Below are positions 11,439 through 21,557 of a stretch of 64,000 bases of DNA, in pieces. The notes under the pieces were generated by a model. It did not search any database, was not told the DNA's origin, and saw nothing but the letters and a program-made list of their open reading frames with translations. Source of the stretch: Isoetes taiwanensis (taxonomy: Eukaryota > Streptophyta > Lycopodiopsida > Isoetales > Isoetaceae). Position numbers and translations under genes: made by a program. Where the stretch lies: contig JAJEKV010000023.1 in NCBI GenBank assembly GCA_021234155.1, positions 7,228,009-7,292,008 on the forward strand, given 5' to 3'. Positions within the stretch are counted from its first letter, which is position 1. Each line of letters opens with the position of its first letter.

Positions 11439-12330
11439 ATGCAGTATTTGGTAAGTAGAGATGTAAGATTCAATGAGGAAATATTATACAATAATAGAAA
11501 AAGCTTGGATGACAGAAGCACTCTCTTTGCTGAGGTAACGGACAAAAATAGTGAAACTGGAAACATGATAAGGTTTGATGTTGAAGACACAGATGATGGA
11601 GACGAGCCTGATTTTGGACTTGCAGAACAGACTGAATATTCAAGTGAACAAGATAAAGGAAAAGGGAAAACAAGTAAAGCTATTAATATGCATTCAAGTG
11701 AACAAGATAAAGAAAAGGGGAAAAGGAGTAGGAGGCGCACAGAAGTAGAAATTTTGAGAGATAGAAATGAAGATATCAATGAAGGAGAATATAGAAGGAA
11801 TGAGGGAGGAACTAGCAAAAGATTGCAGAAAGAACCAATTGAAATCAACGAAATAATGGCCATCCTAGATCCTGATGTACCCAAAGACTTTAAACATGCA
11901 ATGCAAGGAAAGAATGCAAAAGAATGGAGATAAGCAATGGAGAGCGAAATGGAATCTTTCGAGAGAACTGAAACTTATGAGGCTAATAGCACAAGGCTTC
12001 TCGCAAAAAAAAAAGGGATAGATTTTGAGGAAACCTTTTCTCCCATTGTGAAGCTTACTAGCTTCAGAATCTTGCTTGCTTATGCAAATGCTTTGAACTT
12101 AGAAGTGCACCATAATGTGCAAACTACTTCTTTGAATGCAAAACTTGATGAGGAGATATATATGCAACAGGCCCCTGGTTTTGAACAAGGAGAAGGCAAG
12201 GTGTGGAAGCTTAAGAAGGCCGTATACGGACTGAAACAGTCTGTTGGGCAATGGTACTTGTGTATTGACAAGTACCTCCAGGAGCAAGGTTTTGAGAAAT
12301 TACAAAACGATGGCAAAACCACATAAATCC
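11439..12330 (+). pseudogene. Ty1/copia polyprotein fragment (integrase tail to RT), degraded
   Basis: The frame opens with SRDVRFNEE, the C-terminal part of copia integrase. An acidic and Lys/Arg-rich linker with two SSEQDK repeats follows, then KDFKHAMQGKNAKEWR, a stop at 11932, and AMESEMES, the start of the RT region. The next block, KKGIDFEETFSPIVKLTSFRILL, NALNLEVHHNVQT, LDEEIYMQQAPGFEQ and KLKKAVYGLKQS, is classic copia RT (RVT_2). About 30 residues before KKGIDFEE are missing. The piece ends near 12330, where second-family LINE sequence starts. No LTRs are visible nearby. Confidence 0.85.
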
Positions 12331-12899
12331 CATGCTAGAGCGAGGCCGGCAATGCTACCTTCGCACCCATCTACCCAAGAGATCCATTGCCTCTATCCGC
12401 ACAGGTGCACACCATCTCCAGATTGAGACGATGAGATGGATTGGAGAGCCGCACTAGGAAAAACTTTGTCAACGCTGCCAAGTTGAAGCTGTGGAAGAAG
12501 AATGCCATACCCTTCAGAGCTGTCCCGCAGATGATGACATTCAGACACGCTATACTGAACTGGTCCGGCCTGGTCAGCTCTTGCATGAGATGTTGAGCAC
12601 GGCCTCGGTGCAGATGCTAGGATCATACCTTCAAGAGGTCATAGAATACCGAGATCAGCTTAGTCCTCGGGCAATCGCATGATATGTGTACATATTTCTT
12701 TCCCCTCATGATAGATGTCTGTATAGTCTGACAGCACTCTTATTCCTGTCATAGTTTTTCCCCCGAAAACCCTTCAAACAGAGGTTTTTTAACCCGGACA
12801 GTAAGCGCCTGCTTTTTGTCCTATAGGACGATTGGTCTCCGTGGACAATAAGACTTTATTCTATTCTATTCTATTCTATTCTATTCTATTCTATTCTAT
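12331..12899 (+). mobile_element. 5'-truncated second-family LINE, C-terminus plus 3' end with (TATTC)n tail
   Basis: Around 12490-12680 a frame ends the LINE ORF, with EEECHTLQSCPADDDIQTRY and SYLQEVIEYRDQ; this pattern (Cys/His cluster, then a YDxIR-like and LxEVxxYR block) is typical of LINE C-termini. The 3' UTR contains the structured motif (12739-12805) and then TATAGGACGATTGGTCTCCGTGGACAATAA. That block recurs as GGCCGATTGGCCTCCGCGGACAATAA at 28.4 kb and in similar form at 63.8 kb. The tail is about nine TATTC units (12857-12899), not poly(A). Confidence 0.75.
12739..12805 (+). other. Structured RNA motif, copy 1 (LINE 3' UTR)
   Basis: The core reads TTTTTCCCCCGAAAACCC, then GAGGTTTTTTAACCCGG, enclosed by an imperfect stem (CTTA...CTGTC with GACAG-TAAG). 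Two local hairpins are possible inside: TTTT/AAAA and GGTT/AACC. This is the least regular of the six copies. Confidence 0.55.
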
Positions 12900-14286
12900 A
12901 AAAGACAGAAGATCTCACAACATACCACTTGCATGTATCATCGTGAAATAATTGCTGGCTTTTTTTATCCTGGTTTTTTTCCCCAGACAAACATGACGAC
13001 GTGGCAACAAACTAGTAAAATAATAAAGGTGATATTCTTGAAGAATCTTGCCTATAGCAGTTATATAGTTTAAATATTATATCATCATCATTAATGATTA
13101 CTATTCTAAGTCGTCATTTTGTCATTTTCTTATTAATTCTATCAAAACTACTAATGAAAATTGATAAACTTTATGAAATATGTTCCCAAGTTGGTGGTTA
13201 AATATAAAAAGGTGTAAATGCCTATATAAGAAAATTTAAAAAGTATCAGGCATTATAGGTCGAAGATTAATGATCAATGACATCGTTCAAACATGAGATG
13301 GAATGTTGCACTTTGTTAAGTTGCACACCTGGTTTATTACATGGAACCCATCCATAAAAAAAGCCGTATACTATTTATTAAGCTCCTTCTCCTCCTCAGC
13401 TTAGGCAAGAGTTGGATTTGAAATTACGAGGACACACAACTATACGGCAATGTGAGTGCATAACCATGAAGTTGGAAGAAACGACTGAATTGGAAGTTGG
13501 AAGTAAGGCTTGAATTTAGATAGACATTTGGAGTTGTAATTATCCTCGCGATTAAAGCTCGGCCATGTTTAACACTTTGAAATCAAACTTCAATAGCCAC
13601 ATTCGTACCTATAGCGACATGATTGCGCTAGGAATAAAACCTAAAGCAACTGAAGCATCATCTTCGCAACAAACTTCTTGTATAATTATGAACATGATGC
13701 TTAGACCAATTCATTTAATCTACAAACATAGAGATCAATGGAGAAACACTTTTGTTGTTCCATGATGTTTTAATTCTATATTGTAATCAAATCAAGGAAG
13801 AAATGTAAATGGTTCCAGCCGGACCATTTCAACGACTGGTTGGGCTAAATAAAGGGATTGAAGGGTTGAGAGTAGTGTACAAGAAGTATTCAAGAACTGA
13901 TAAAGATAAGAGCAGCAAAGACAATAGCAAAATAGCAAGGCTCAAGAAGGTGATCACGAGCGTCCCCGGCAACACGGCGCCACTGTTAATTGTGAGTTCT
14001 TGGCATGCACCCTGCAGCAGCAGTCTATGACTGCCGGATGCTACAAAGCTGCCATGCTCATGATCACAAAACAAGAACAAGACAAACAAATATGTACAAA
14101 GAATGAAGGGAACGTGGCCAAATGAGGCTCTCCAAATTTGAGATCAAACCTGAGTACATCTGAAGGGGCTCCGGTCTAATATAGTGTAGACCGCAAATCT
14201 GAGCCCTACATCTAACTAAATCTAATCCCTACACTTATGTTAACCTAATCATACCAAGTGTCAGTCTGCCACCACTGACACCTAAC
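12900..14286. other. Intergenic, no supported gene
   Basis: AT-rich sequence. Short frames at 13565-13765 and 13809-14030 have no recognisable domain or consistent exon signals and are treated as chance. No tail, LTR or terminal repeat was found apart from the LINE tail at the left edge. Confidence 0.4.
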
Positions 14287-14631
14287 ATGTGTACAATGTT
14301 AACCACTAGGTGGTTAACACACACTGTCATGGATGTTGATGTAATACCTCACATCCAAACTCCAGAAATTGAAATCATTGCTCTTGGAAAGAATCACCCT
14401 ATCAGATTAGTGATTGCCCTTTCTACTTCATATCCGAGCCATGCCATCGACCTTTTTAAAAAGTTCAAATACATCTTTGCTTGGCACTACAAAGATTTAA
14501 GAGGCATAAAAAAAGAGTTTGGAGTTTAAGGGGCAATGACAATAAGGCTCAATCCCAACTATCGTGACCGTGTCAAGGCTCGACAAGCTTCTCGCAGTTG
14601 GCCTCATTTATGAAGTCAAACATTATAGATG
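14287..14631 (+). pseudogene. Ty3/gypsy pol fragment, part 1 (upstream of RT)
   Basis: The frame contains DLFKKFKYIFAWHYKDLRGI, followed in another frame by RLNPNYRDRVKARQASR. This corresponds to the segment just before gypsy reverse transcriptase (F-A-W-x-Y-x-D-x-x-G followed by the LNP...R block). It is interrupted at 14637 by the gag-only LTR element and resumes at 16948, so it predates that insertion. Confidence 0.7.
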
Positions 14632-14636
14632 GGAGC

Positions 14637-14957
14637 TGTCAAGGTTGCACCAAGAAAGGGAGAGAAGGGGATGCACACCAATATCCGAGAGCGCAAGCTC
14701 CCAAAACAAAGGCAAAATGGAATTGTATTAAAAGTAAGTATGAATACAAGATATATAGAAGGGCAGGCAATATTAATTGCTCCCATTACCAACCACTCCT
14801 ATTTATGCCGTAGCTAATTATGACAAGTGGTGGGCCGTTGCTAGACTCTGATAAAGTGCTTAGCCAGCACTTATGTGCTGAGTGCTATAAGTGCTGTAAG
14901 TGCTGATACACCACATCTAACGGCAAGATGGTGATCTCGATATCATATATCTCGACA
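14637..14957 (-). repeat. 3' LTR of the gag-only element
   Basis: This 321-bp copy begins TGTCAAGGTTGCACC and ends ATATCTCGACA on the plus strand. In element sense it is the downstream LTR. A short purine run (AAGGAGAAG on the minus strand) abuts it and can serve as polypurine tract. A run of near-repeats of GTGCTxxxAGTGCT (about 14858-14905) lies inside. Confidence 0.9.
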
Positions 14958-15041
14958 CTTCTCCTTGATGAGAGATCGCCATCTCCATGCTCAGCCTCCT
15001 CCTCCTGGAGATAAGATCTGAATCTTGGTCAAGACTCTCAC

Positions 15042-15740
15042 TTAATCAGGGTCATCTGAAAAGCTCAAAAAACAAGTTTGCATGAAGAGATCAGCTCTAT
15101 TCTCTCTGATAGGTAAATAGACCTGCTGATCAACCACTGTATCAGGAACAACAAGTCGATAGAGTTTGTCTTTGATATCCATAATTGTTTTGCCAAGAGG
15201 AACATGAAAATTATTTCCATGCATAGCCTCGATATAGACAATAGAAGCATCAGATATGATTACTTCGTTAAGACTTATGGATTCAACAACCATAAATGCA
15301 GCTACTCCAACAATGCTAGGTCGAAATTTTTCATGAAAATCAAACCTTAGTACCTTCGCTTGACCTTGATCAAGTGTTGCTAGAAGTAAAGAGTCAACTG
15401 CTCCTCCTTGCTTTGGAATCATGATCATATATGATGCATATTCAACTCCTTCACAATCAAGTGAATTAAGATCTCCTCCTTGATCTGGAAACAGAAAAGA
15501 GTCGAGTGCCATAACAGGTGCTGGAAGTGTTGGAAGTGCTGTAAGTGCTGGAAGTTTCTGTAATTTGAACAGAAAAATCAGTTGATCAGGTGTTAGAACC
15601 TGAGTACCTCCTTGCATAAACGCCGCCAAAGTATCAGAAATGAATGCCACTTGATGAAGTGTTGCTACATTGCCTGAAAATGGGGAGAGGAAGGCCACAT
15701 CAAGATATCCTAGCTCAATGGCTGAGGTATCTATTAATCC
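15042..15740 (-). CDS. Unrecognised downstream part of the gag-only polyprotein (in frame after one stop)
   Basis: This part continues in exactly the gag frame after a single TAA (15741-15743), for 232 codons to the next stop. It contains LSPFSGNVATLHQVAFISD, an Ala/Leu/Pro repeat (PALTALPTLPAP), two DQGG motifs and a hydrophobic VGVAAFMVVESISLNEVIISD stretch. I see no DTG/DSG protease triad, integrase zinc finger or RT motif. It may be a remnant of the protease region, an acquired sequence, or a gag extension made by readthrough. The long frame after a lone stop suggests it was translated recently. Confidence 0.5.
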   Translation of the reverse strand, partial: GLIDTSAIELGYLDVAFLSPFSGNVATLHQVAFISDTLAAFMQGGTQVLTPDQLIFLFKLQKLPALTALPTLPAPVMALDSFLFPDQGGDLNSLDCEGVEYASYMIMIPKQGGAVDSLLLATLDQGQAKVLRFDFHEKFRPSIVGVAAFMVVESISLNEVIISDASIVYIEAMHGNNFHVPLGKTIMDIKDKLYRLVVPDTVVDQQVYLPIRENRADLFMQTCFLSFSDDPD

Positions 15741-16571
15741 TTACTTGGAAGGTGCTGGAACATCAGAAATTAGCATCCATTTATTGGGTGCTACTACATC
15801 GTCTGATATCCAGAAAGTAGAAGGATCTAAATCCACTACTTCATGCTTAATAGGAAGAGATAATCTGCTGCCAATGTGCTTCTCCTCCTCATCGTGCTCA
15901 TCCCCATTTAGAGTAGATTGAGTCTTTGAATGCCCTGCTGCGAAGAGAGTGGCATGATCATCTTTACCAGCATCTTGCCTCATCATGATCTCCTCCTTAA
16001 TAGAAGTGATTGCTTGATGGAAGCCCATATCTTTGTCTTGCACGAAGCTGCTGCACAAAGAATCAAATGCATTAGGTAATGACCTGAGGAAGAAAAATAG
16101 TTGCATCGATTGTGAGATCTGATGCTCTTCTCCAAAAGCTTCAATCTGCTGGAAGGTGTGCTTCATGTGATCCGAGAACTCGTCAAGACTTTCAGCAGTC
16201 TCGTCCCAGCACATATCCATCACCTCTACATACAAGTGCCCAAACTTATGGGTCTTTTGGTCATGCTTCTCAATGAGAGCATGCCACAAATCGTGGCTAT
16301 TCTCTTGCTGGAACTCATCAAGGATAGAGTCAGCTAAAGAGAGCCCAATATATGCCATTGCCTTGTCATCTCGGCGCTGCCAAGCATGCAAATCAGCGAT
16401 ATTGTTGGCATCCGATGCAGGTTCTTGGCCATTGACAATTCCCCAAACTCCTTCATCCTTGAGAATGAAGATCATTCCGCTTTTCCATTGCTGGAAACCT
16501 GTGCCGTCAAAGATTTGAATCGCATGACCGCCAGGGAAGGTAATCTGGTTGTAGCTTGCATCCTTCTCCAT
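15741..16571 (-). CDS. Copia-type gag (UBN2-like) of the non-autonomous element
   Basis: A 276-codon frame starts about 50 bases after the 5' LTR. It has the usual copia gag layout: IFDGTGFQQWKSGMIFIL near residue 18, AWQRRDDKAMAYIGLSL near 63, LWHALIEKHDQ, SLDEFSDHMKHTFQQIEAFG, and LRSLPNAFDSLCSSF near 165. Such proteins assemble the virus-like particle. The CCHC zinc knuckle expected near residue 220 is absent; instead there is an acidic GDEHDEEEK stretch. The frame stops at TAA, and the same frame then stays open for another 232 codons. Confidence 0.85.
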   Translation of the reverse strand: MEKDASYNQITFPGGHAIQIFDGTGFQQWKSGMIFILKDEGVWGIVNGQEPASDANNIADLHAWQRRDDKAMAYIGLSLADSILDEFQQENSHDLWHALIEKHDQKTHKFGHLYVEVMDMCWDETAESLDEFSDHMKHTFQQIEAFGEEHQISQSMQLFFFLRSLPNAFDSLCSSFVQDKDMGFHQAITSIKEEIMMRQDAGKDDHATLFAAGHSKTQSTLNGDEHDEEEKHIGSRLSLPIKHEVVDLDPSTFWISDDVVAPNKWMLISDVPAPSK

Positions 16572-16609
16572 CGCTGTGTTGATCTTGAATCAATCTCAGC
16601 ACACCTAGT

Positions 16610-16621
16610 GCTCTGATACCA
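16610..16621 (-). promoter_or_regulatory. Primer-binding site for initiator tRNA-Met
   Basis: On the minus strand TGGTATCAGAGC directly follows the CA end of the 5' LTR. This is the standard copia primer site and fixes the orientation of the element. Confidence 0.9.
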
Positions 16622-16942
16622 TGTCAAGGTTGCACCAAGAAAGGGAGAGAAGGGGATGCACACCAATATCCGAGAGCGCAAGCTCCCAAAACAAAGGCAA
16701 AATGGAATTGTATTAAACGTAAGTATGAATACAAGATATATAGAAGGGCAGGCAATATTAATTGCTCCCGTTACCAACCACTCCTAATTATGCCGTAGCT
16801 AATTATGACAAGTGGTGGGCCGTTGCTAGACTCTGATAAAGTGCTTAGCCAGCACTTATGTGCTGAGTGCTATAAGTGTTGTAAGTGCTGATACACCATG
16901 TCTAACGGCAAGATGGTGATCTCGATATCATATATCTCGACA
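16622..16942 (-). repeat. 5' LTR of the gag-only element
   Basis: Same length (321 bp) and ends as the left copy. By eye it differs at scattered single bases, including AAACGTAAG for AAAAGTAAG, CTCCCGTT for CTCCCATT and CCATGTCTAAC for CCACATCTAAC. It contains the element's promoter, but no clear TATA box stood out. Confidence 0.9.
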
Positions 16943-16947
16943 GGAGC

Positions 16948-17734
16948 CCCATCATCATTGCCCTCAAATGCAACAGTAGCATGGACTAGCCCAAGCTTAA
17001 TATCGCCACAAATTGTATTCCTTTATAGATGGTTTCCTTTATATGAAATGTATTCCTTTATAGATGGTTTCTTTAGATTACAACCAGACCTCCATTAAGT
17101 CAGAAAATTAGATTAAAATATTCTTACCAGTGTCCTTTAGTTTATCAAATTCTCCCTCAACTTTTCAATGCATTATGCTTTCTGTTTTTCAGGATTATAT
17201 GTAAGAAAATGCATTTCTTTCACGTTTTTCAAGATGACTTTTCTGTGTACCGTTCCATAGATGATCATCTCTCCAAACTAGAATTTATCTTTCATAGATG
17301 CGATGATTCTAGCATTAGTTCAGGCCCAGAGAAGTTACTTTCTGTATCACCTCTGGTGTTCTTTTATGACATGTGGTGAATCATCATGGCATCACCACGA
17401 TCCTGCTAAAATCATTTGTGTGCTCAAAGCTCAGGCGCCCACCAACATCAAAGAAATCAGGTCCTTTTTTGATAAAGTTAATTACTACTCCATCTTCATT
17501 CCAGGCTTAGCTACAAACGTTGATCCTATTCATAAACTCACGGGTGATGAATGTACTCGGGCTTGGAATTCTCAAGCAGACACAATTTTTCAGGAATTAA
17601 AGATACTATTCATGCAGGCTCCTCTCCTAGTTCCTCTCTAATGGGACAAACCATTTCACGACCATGTCGATGTATTGGACTGTGTGGGTATTCTCTCTCA
17701 ATGACATGCATCCCAACAGAACAAACCTATTCGC
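16948..17734 (+). pseudogene. Ty3/gypsy pol fragment, part 2 (RT end to RNase H start)
   Basis: The order of motifs is gypsy: a DDFSVYRSIDDHLSKLEFIFHRCD-like block near 17230-17300, then HDPAKIICVLKAQAPTNIKEIRSFF, VNYYSIFIPGLA, KLTGDECTRAW and FQELKILFMQAPLLVPL. A stop follows, then a frame with KPFHDHVDVLD and QQNKPIRYE of the RNase H domain. It is frameshifted and cut at about 17735 by inverted copia LTRs. The remainder lies at 20.4-21.4 kb. Confidence 0.75.
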
Positions 17735-18783
17735 TACGAAACTTATTAAGTTTCTGCAAAATTCAGCAAACTCAAATTCATAACGTTAGTTAAACTCTCT
17801 GGGAACAGGAGCTTATGGCATAAATTCACCACCCAACCGGACTCGGACTTGCGAACACTGTAATCTGGCTCTTATCTGGCACTTCCCATCTGAGAATCTG
17901 ATAGAGCAACCGCTCTATCTTCTCTGGGTCTCTGCCTTCATCTTATACCTAATTAAAACTAGGACATGGCTTAGGATTTTATACTGGGATCTTAATTCAT
18001 AAACAAGAACAGTTTCTCTCTTCCTACTCAGAGATCCTATCTATGCTTTCGGATAAGCTCTCTAGGATTAAGATAAGACATGGAATTGGCTTAGATCTTT
18101 AACTGGGATGGAAACCCCAACGCTTACTAGTTGCCTCCTTATATAGCATTCACTCCCTTTATAAAAAGGTATCCCTTGAGGCCTCTTTTATTAGAATGGC
18201 GTCCTTATATTTGACGTCATTCTAATAAAAGAGGCCTCAAGGGATACCTTTACCTTTTTATAAAAGGAGTGAATGCTACATAAGGCTAAATATAAGGACG
18301 TCATTCCAATAAAAGAGGCCTCAAGGGATACCTTTACCTTTTTATAAAGGGAGTGAATGCTATATAAGGAGGCAACTAGTAAGCGTTGGGGGTAAGCTTG
18401 TTTCTATCCCAGGTAAAGATTTAAGCCAATTCCATATCTTATCTTAATACTAGAGAGGTCATCCGAAAGGATAGACAGGCTCTCTGAATAGGAAGAGAGA
18501 AACTGTTCTTGTTTATGAATTAAGATCCCAGTATAAAATCCTAGGCCATGTCCCAGTTTTAATTAGGTGTAAGATGAAGGCAGGGACCCAGAGAAGATAG
18601 AGTGGTTGCTCTATCAGATTCTCAGATGGGAAGTGCCAGATAAGAGCCAGATTGCAGTAGTCACAAGTCTGAGTCCCGTTGGGTGGTGAATTTGTGCCAT
18701 AAGCTCCTGTTCCCAGAGAGTTTAGCTAACGTTATGAATTTGAGTTTGCTGAATTTTGCAAGAGCTAAATACGTTTCGTAACA
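17735..18783. repeat. Two copia LTRs in head-to-head inverted orientation
   Basis: Left arm (17735 to about 18190) is the reverse complement of the right arm (18212-18783), with about 20 bases between GAGGCCTCTTTTATTAGAATG and its complement. The right LTR runs from TGACGTCATT to CGTAACA. It contains a tandem duplication of about 100 bp (AATAAAAGAGGCCTCAAGGG...GGAGTGAATGCTA twice), so it is longer than the left. The left arm cuts gypsy RNase H sequence. Head-to-head LTRs are not a normal insertion product; they imply rearrangement or two insertions at one site. Confidence 0.8.
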
Positions 18784-18785
18784 AT

Positions 18786-18797
18786 TGGTATCAGAGC
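18786..18797 (+). promoter_or_regulatory. Primer-binding site next to the right inverted LTR
   Basis: TGGTATCAGAGC follows the LTR end after two bases, so copia internal sequence should begin here on the plus strand. Only decayed sequence follows. Confidence 0.85.
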
Positions 18798-19725
18798 GGA
18801 GGTTTGCATTCTTCAAGGATCTATGGGTAACGGGTCTATCTCGGGATTCAGAATTATTTGTTCTCTGAGATGAATTAAATAAGTCATGAACAATGGCACT
18901 AGGAGTTTTCCAGAAGGCTGTAAAGATCAGTGTTTTTGTATGTGCTGCAAGGGCTACTATTAGTTCTTATTTTGTTGGAGCATGGCACCGGAATAAGAGG
19001 AGATTTTTTTCTTGGAGTTCACGAGAATATAAGTGAATTGCCTTATTTGAGTATAAGCCTTTATGCATGATGGGAAGTTATATTACTTCAATATTGGAGC
19101 GGTTAGTGGAACTGAGGTGGATCTGGATTAACTGTTGCAAGCAAGAGAGGAGCAATTCTTAGGGAGCCAAATGCAAAGGAGCTGGATGTACACAACAACA
19201 AGGACGGATTGCAGAGTTTTAATGAAATTACAACTTGGATGGCATTTGGGAGAACCTGGGGAACTAGGTATACTAGATACGCACTAGCTTGTTGTGGAGA
19301 CGAGAACTTTTTGCTGTGGAGACGTGTGACCTGCCAAACCCTTGAGCTTTGTATTGTTACTACTTATTCCACCCATCTACCTACCACATTCGCACACCAA
19401 CTCTGAAAAAATATTCTAATCCTATGCCAATTGTCATACAACTTCTAGCCTGGAATGAGAAACTACCAAAACTACTCCTCCTTAAGCTTACGGAGATCCG
19501 AAAGGCCTATTGGTCTTGGAGGTTACCTATAATGAAAAAGTTTGTAAGTGGATCCGGATGGGTGGTTAATTGTGCTCTTATATTCTTGTATCCGAAAGAC
19601 TCTCTCTTTCTTGATCTTGTGGTGATGATGTCGTGAACTCCAGTTGGTCTTGTTTATCTACTAAGTTATTATTTCAAGACTATATAAGTATCCCAATTAT
19701 TATGAGTCATATCATATGCCCCCTA
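18798..19725 (+). other. Decayed copia interior, no recognisable coding
   Basis: Sequence after the primer-binding site carries no gag, protease, integrase or RT motif that I can read in any frame. It may be a deleted interior or an untranslated leader. Frames near 19209 and 19349 are short and featureless. Confidence 0.35.
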
Positions 19726-20378
19726 ACAACTCCCATCAAGAAATGATATCTAAAGCAGGGGTTTGAACCCCTGACCAAAGTGCACAAATCTTAGGCATCA
19801 CTAAATCTATACCAACTTGCCACATATTCATTGAGCACAATATACACTTTGTAGGCAGAGATATCTCCCGCCTTAGGAAGTCACGAGTATTTTTTATTTT
19901 TTTATTTAAGGTCCATATTAGGAAGTCACCAGACAGCCAAGCCTAGTAGACACCTACATATCCTATCCATATGGGGTTGCGCCACACATCCATTGAGCAA
20001 AACTTTTGTGGTACATGTACACTTTATAGGCAAATATATCTCCCGCCTTAGGAAGTCACGAGTATTTTTTATTTTTTTGTTTAAGGTCCATATTAGGAAG
20101 TCACCAGACAGTCAAGCCTAGTAGACACCTACATATCCTATCCATATCGGGTTGCGCCAAAAGGACCATAGTAGTGGACATATATCATAACCCTTAGCAA
20201 CTCCCATCAAGAAATGGCATCTAAAGCAGGGATTTGAACCCCTGACCAAAATGCACAAATCTTAGGCATCACTAGGTCTATATACCAACTCGCCACACAT
20301 CTGTTGAGCAAAACTTTTGTGGTATATGTACACTTTGTAGGCAGAGACATCTCCCACCTTAGGAAGTCACGAGGATCT
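19726..20378. repeat. Tandem repeat block with two tRNA-like (SINE) heads
   Basis: Two adjacent copies of a unit of about 175 bp (near 19810-19985 and 19986-20160) share CTCCCGCCTTAGGAAGTCACGAG, AAGGTCCATATTAGGAAGTCACCAGACAG and CACCTACATATCCTATCCATAT. On either side (19735-19825 and 20205-20300) lies a related segment. On the minus strand it reads GGC(A/G)AGTTGGTATA (A-box-like) and then GGGGTTCAAA(C/T)CCC (B box). This points to a tRNA-derived SINE family on the minus strand, duplicated in tandem. Confidence 0.6.
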
Positions 20379-20399
20379 TTAAATGGATCATCAAGCTCC

Positions 20400-21378
20400 C
20401 CTATATCTTATCAATAAGTCCACGCCCATGGGATGAATTGCTCGTTGGATCCTTCTGTTGCAAGAATTTGCTCGTTTGAGATCAAATTCATAACTCGGGC
20501 AAGTCTCATATTGTCCTCGATTATCTTTCCCGCATCCACACAGATGATCCTTCTTCAGCAGTCTCTGATAGTTCTCCTAATATTCAACTCTTTCTGGTCA
20601 TGGGCACGGGATATTGGTTCTACGACTATCAATAATATTTGCTCTTTAACACTTTTCCTTCAGAAGACAGCATCCTGTCTCCAGAAAAACTCTGAGCATG
20701 TTGTTGGCAATTCCTTCAAGAAGTCTATGACTATACCATGGTTGCAGGACATCTTTATAAAAGAGATAAGGACATAGCTTTGCTTCAATGTATTCTTCTC
20801 CATGAAATTTTGGATATTGTTCAACAAGCCCATGAAGGCCTTTGAGGTGGTCATTTCAATAGGGATAAAACGGCCCATAAGATCCTCTTGACATGATATT
20901 TTTGGCCCACGCTGATTAAAGACGTTCATGCTTATGCTCACACTTGTGATTCTTGCCAGTGGATAAGCCGATCCATGATCCATGATGCTCTTTCGCTAAC
21001 ATCCATTGTGACGCCACTTCCTTTCAGTAAATGAGGGATGAACTATGTTGGTCTCATTGACACTCCCGCTCAAAACATACATGCTTGCTACATCCTAGTT
21101 CTTGCTACATCCTACTAAGTGGGCTGAAGCCTGTGCTCCCCATGACAAGACGATAGTCAGCATGACACGTGTGCTATTCACGCACATCATCACGCATTTT
21201 GGTTGTCCTGCAGTAGTCTTTAGTGAATCACACCATCAGGACTATTTACACATCCACCATCGGAGAAGCATATCTCATTACCCTCAAGGTAATGGCCTAG
21301 CAGAGAGTTTGTGCTATAGACCACCTATAATAGATGCTAGGTGCAAGGAAATTAATTTTTTTTTGGACCAGACTTAGC
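20400..21378 (+). pseudogene. Ty3/gypsy pol fragment, part 3 (RNase H end, integrase)
   Basis: After a LDYLSRIHTDDPSSAVSDS-like block (end of RNase H, near 20510-20570) comes QQAHEGL*GGHFNRDKTAHKIL and YFWPTLIKDVHAYAHTCDSCQW. These are the zinc-binding H-C-C part and the start of gypsy integrase. Further on are ISHYPQGNGLAES near 21270 and a HFGCPAVVFSE block, parts of the catalytic core. Several stops and shifts break it. Orientation and domain order match parts 1 and 2, so the three belong to one old insertion. Confidence 0.75.
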
Positions 21379-21557
21379 ATCAGAGGGAGTAGGGTGCTTA
21401 GCTTTACAACATCCTCAAAAATACATGCACTGATATGAAGCAGGCCTCAAACAAATAAAAGATCTAAAAAATGGAAATAGATGGAGGACATGAGAAGACA
21501 TTGCAGAGCTCACAAAGGGGTCTAATATTGATAAGAAAATCTTTAAAACAGTTATGA

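Larger units (their letters stand above)
14637..16942 (-). mobile_element. Complete gag-only (non-autonomous) copia-type LTR element with 5-bp target duplication
   Basis: Two 321-bp LTRs (14637-14957 and 16622-16942), both TGTC...GACA, bound a 1.66-kb interior. The target duplication GGAGC is visible at 14632-14636 and 16943-16947. A primer-binding site for initiator tRNA-Met lies beside the right LTR, so transcription runs right to left. The LTRs differ at roughly six positions by eye, so insertion is fairly recent. The interior codes for a gag-like frame and an unrecognised continuation, but no integrase, RT or RNase H. It must rely on proteins from another copia element. Confidence 0.92.
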
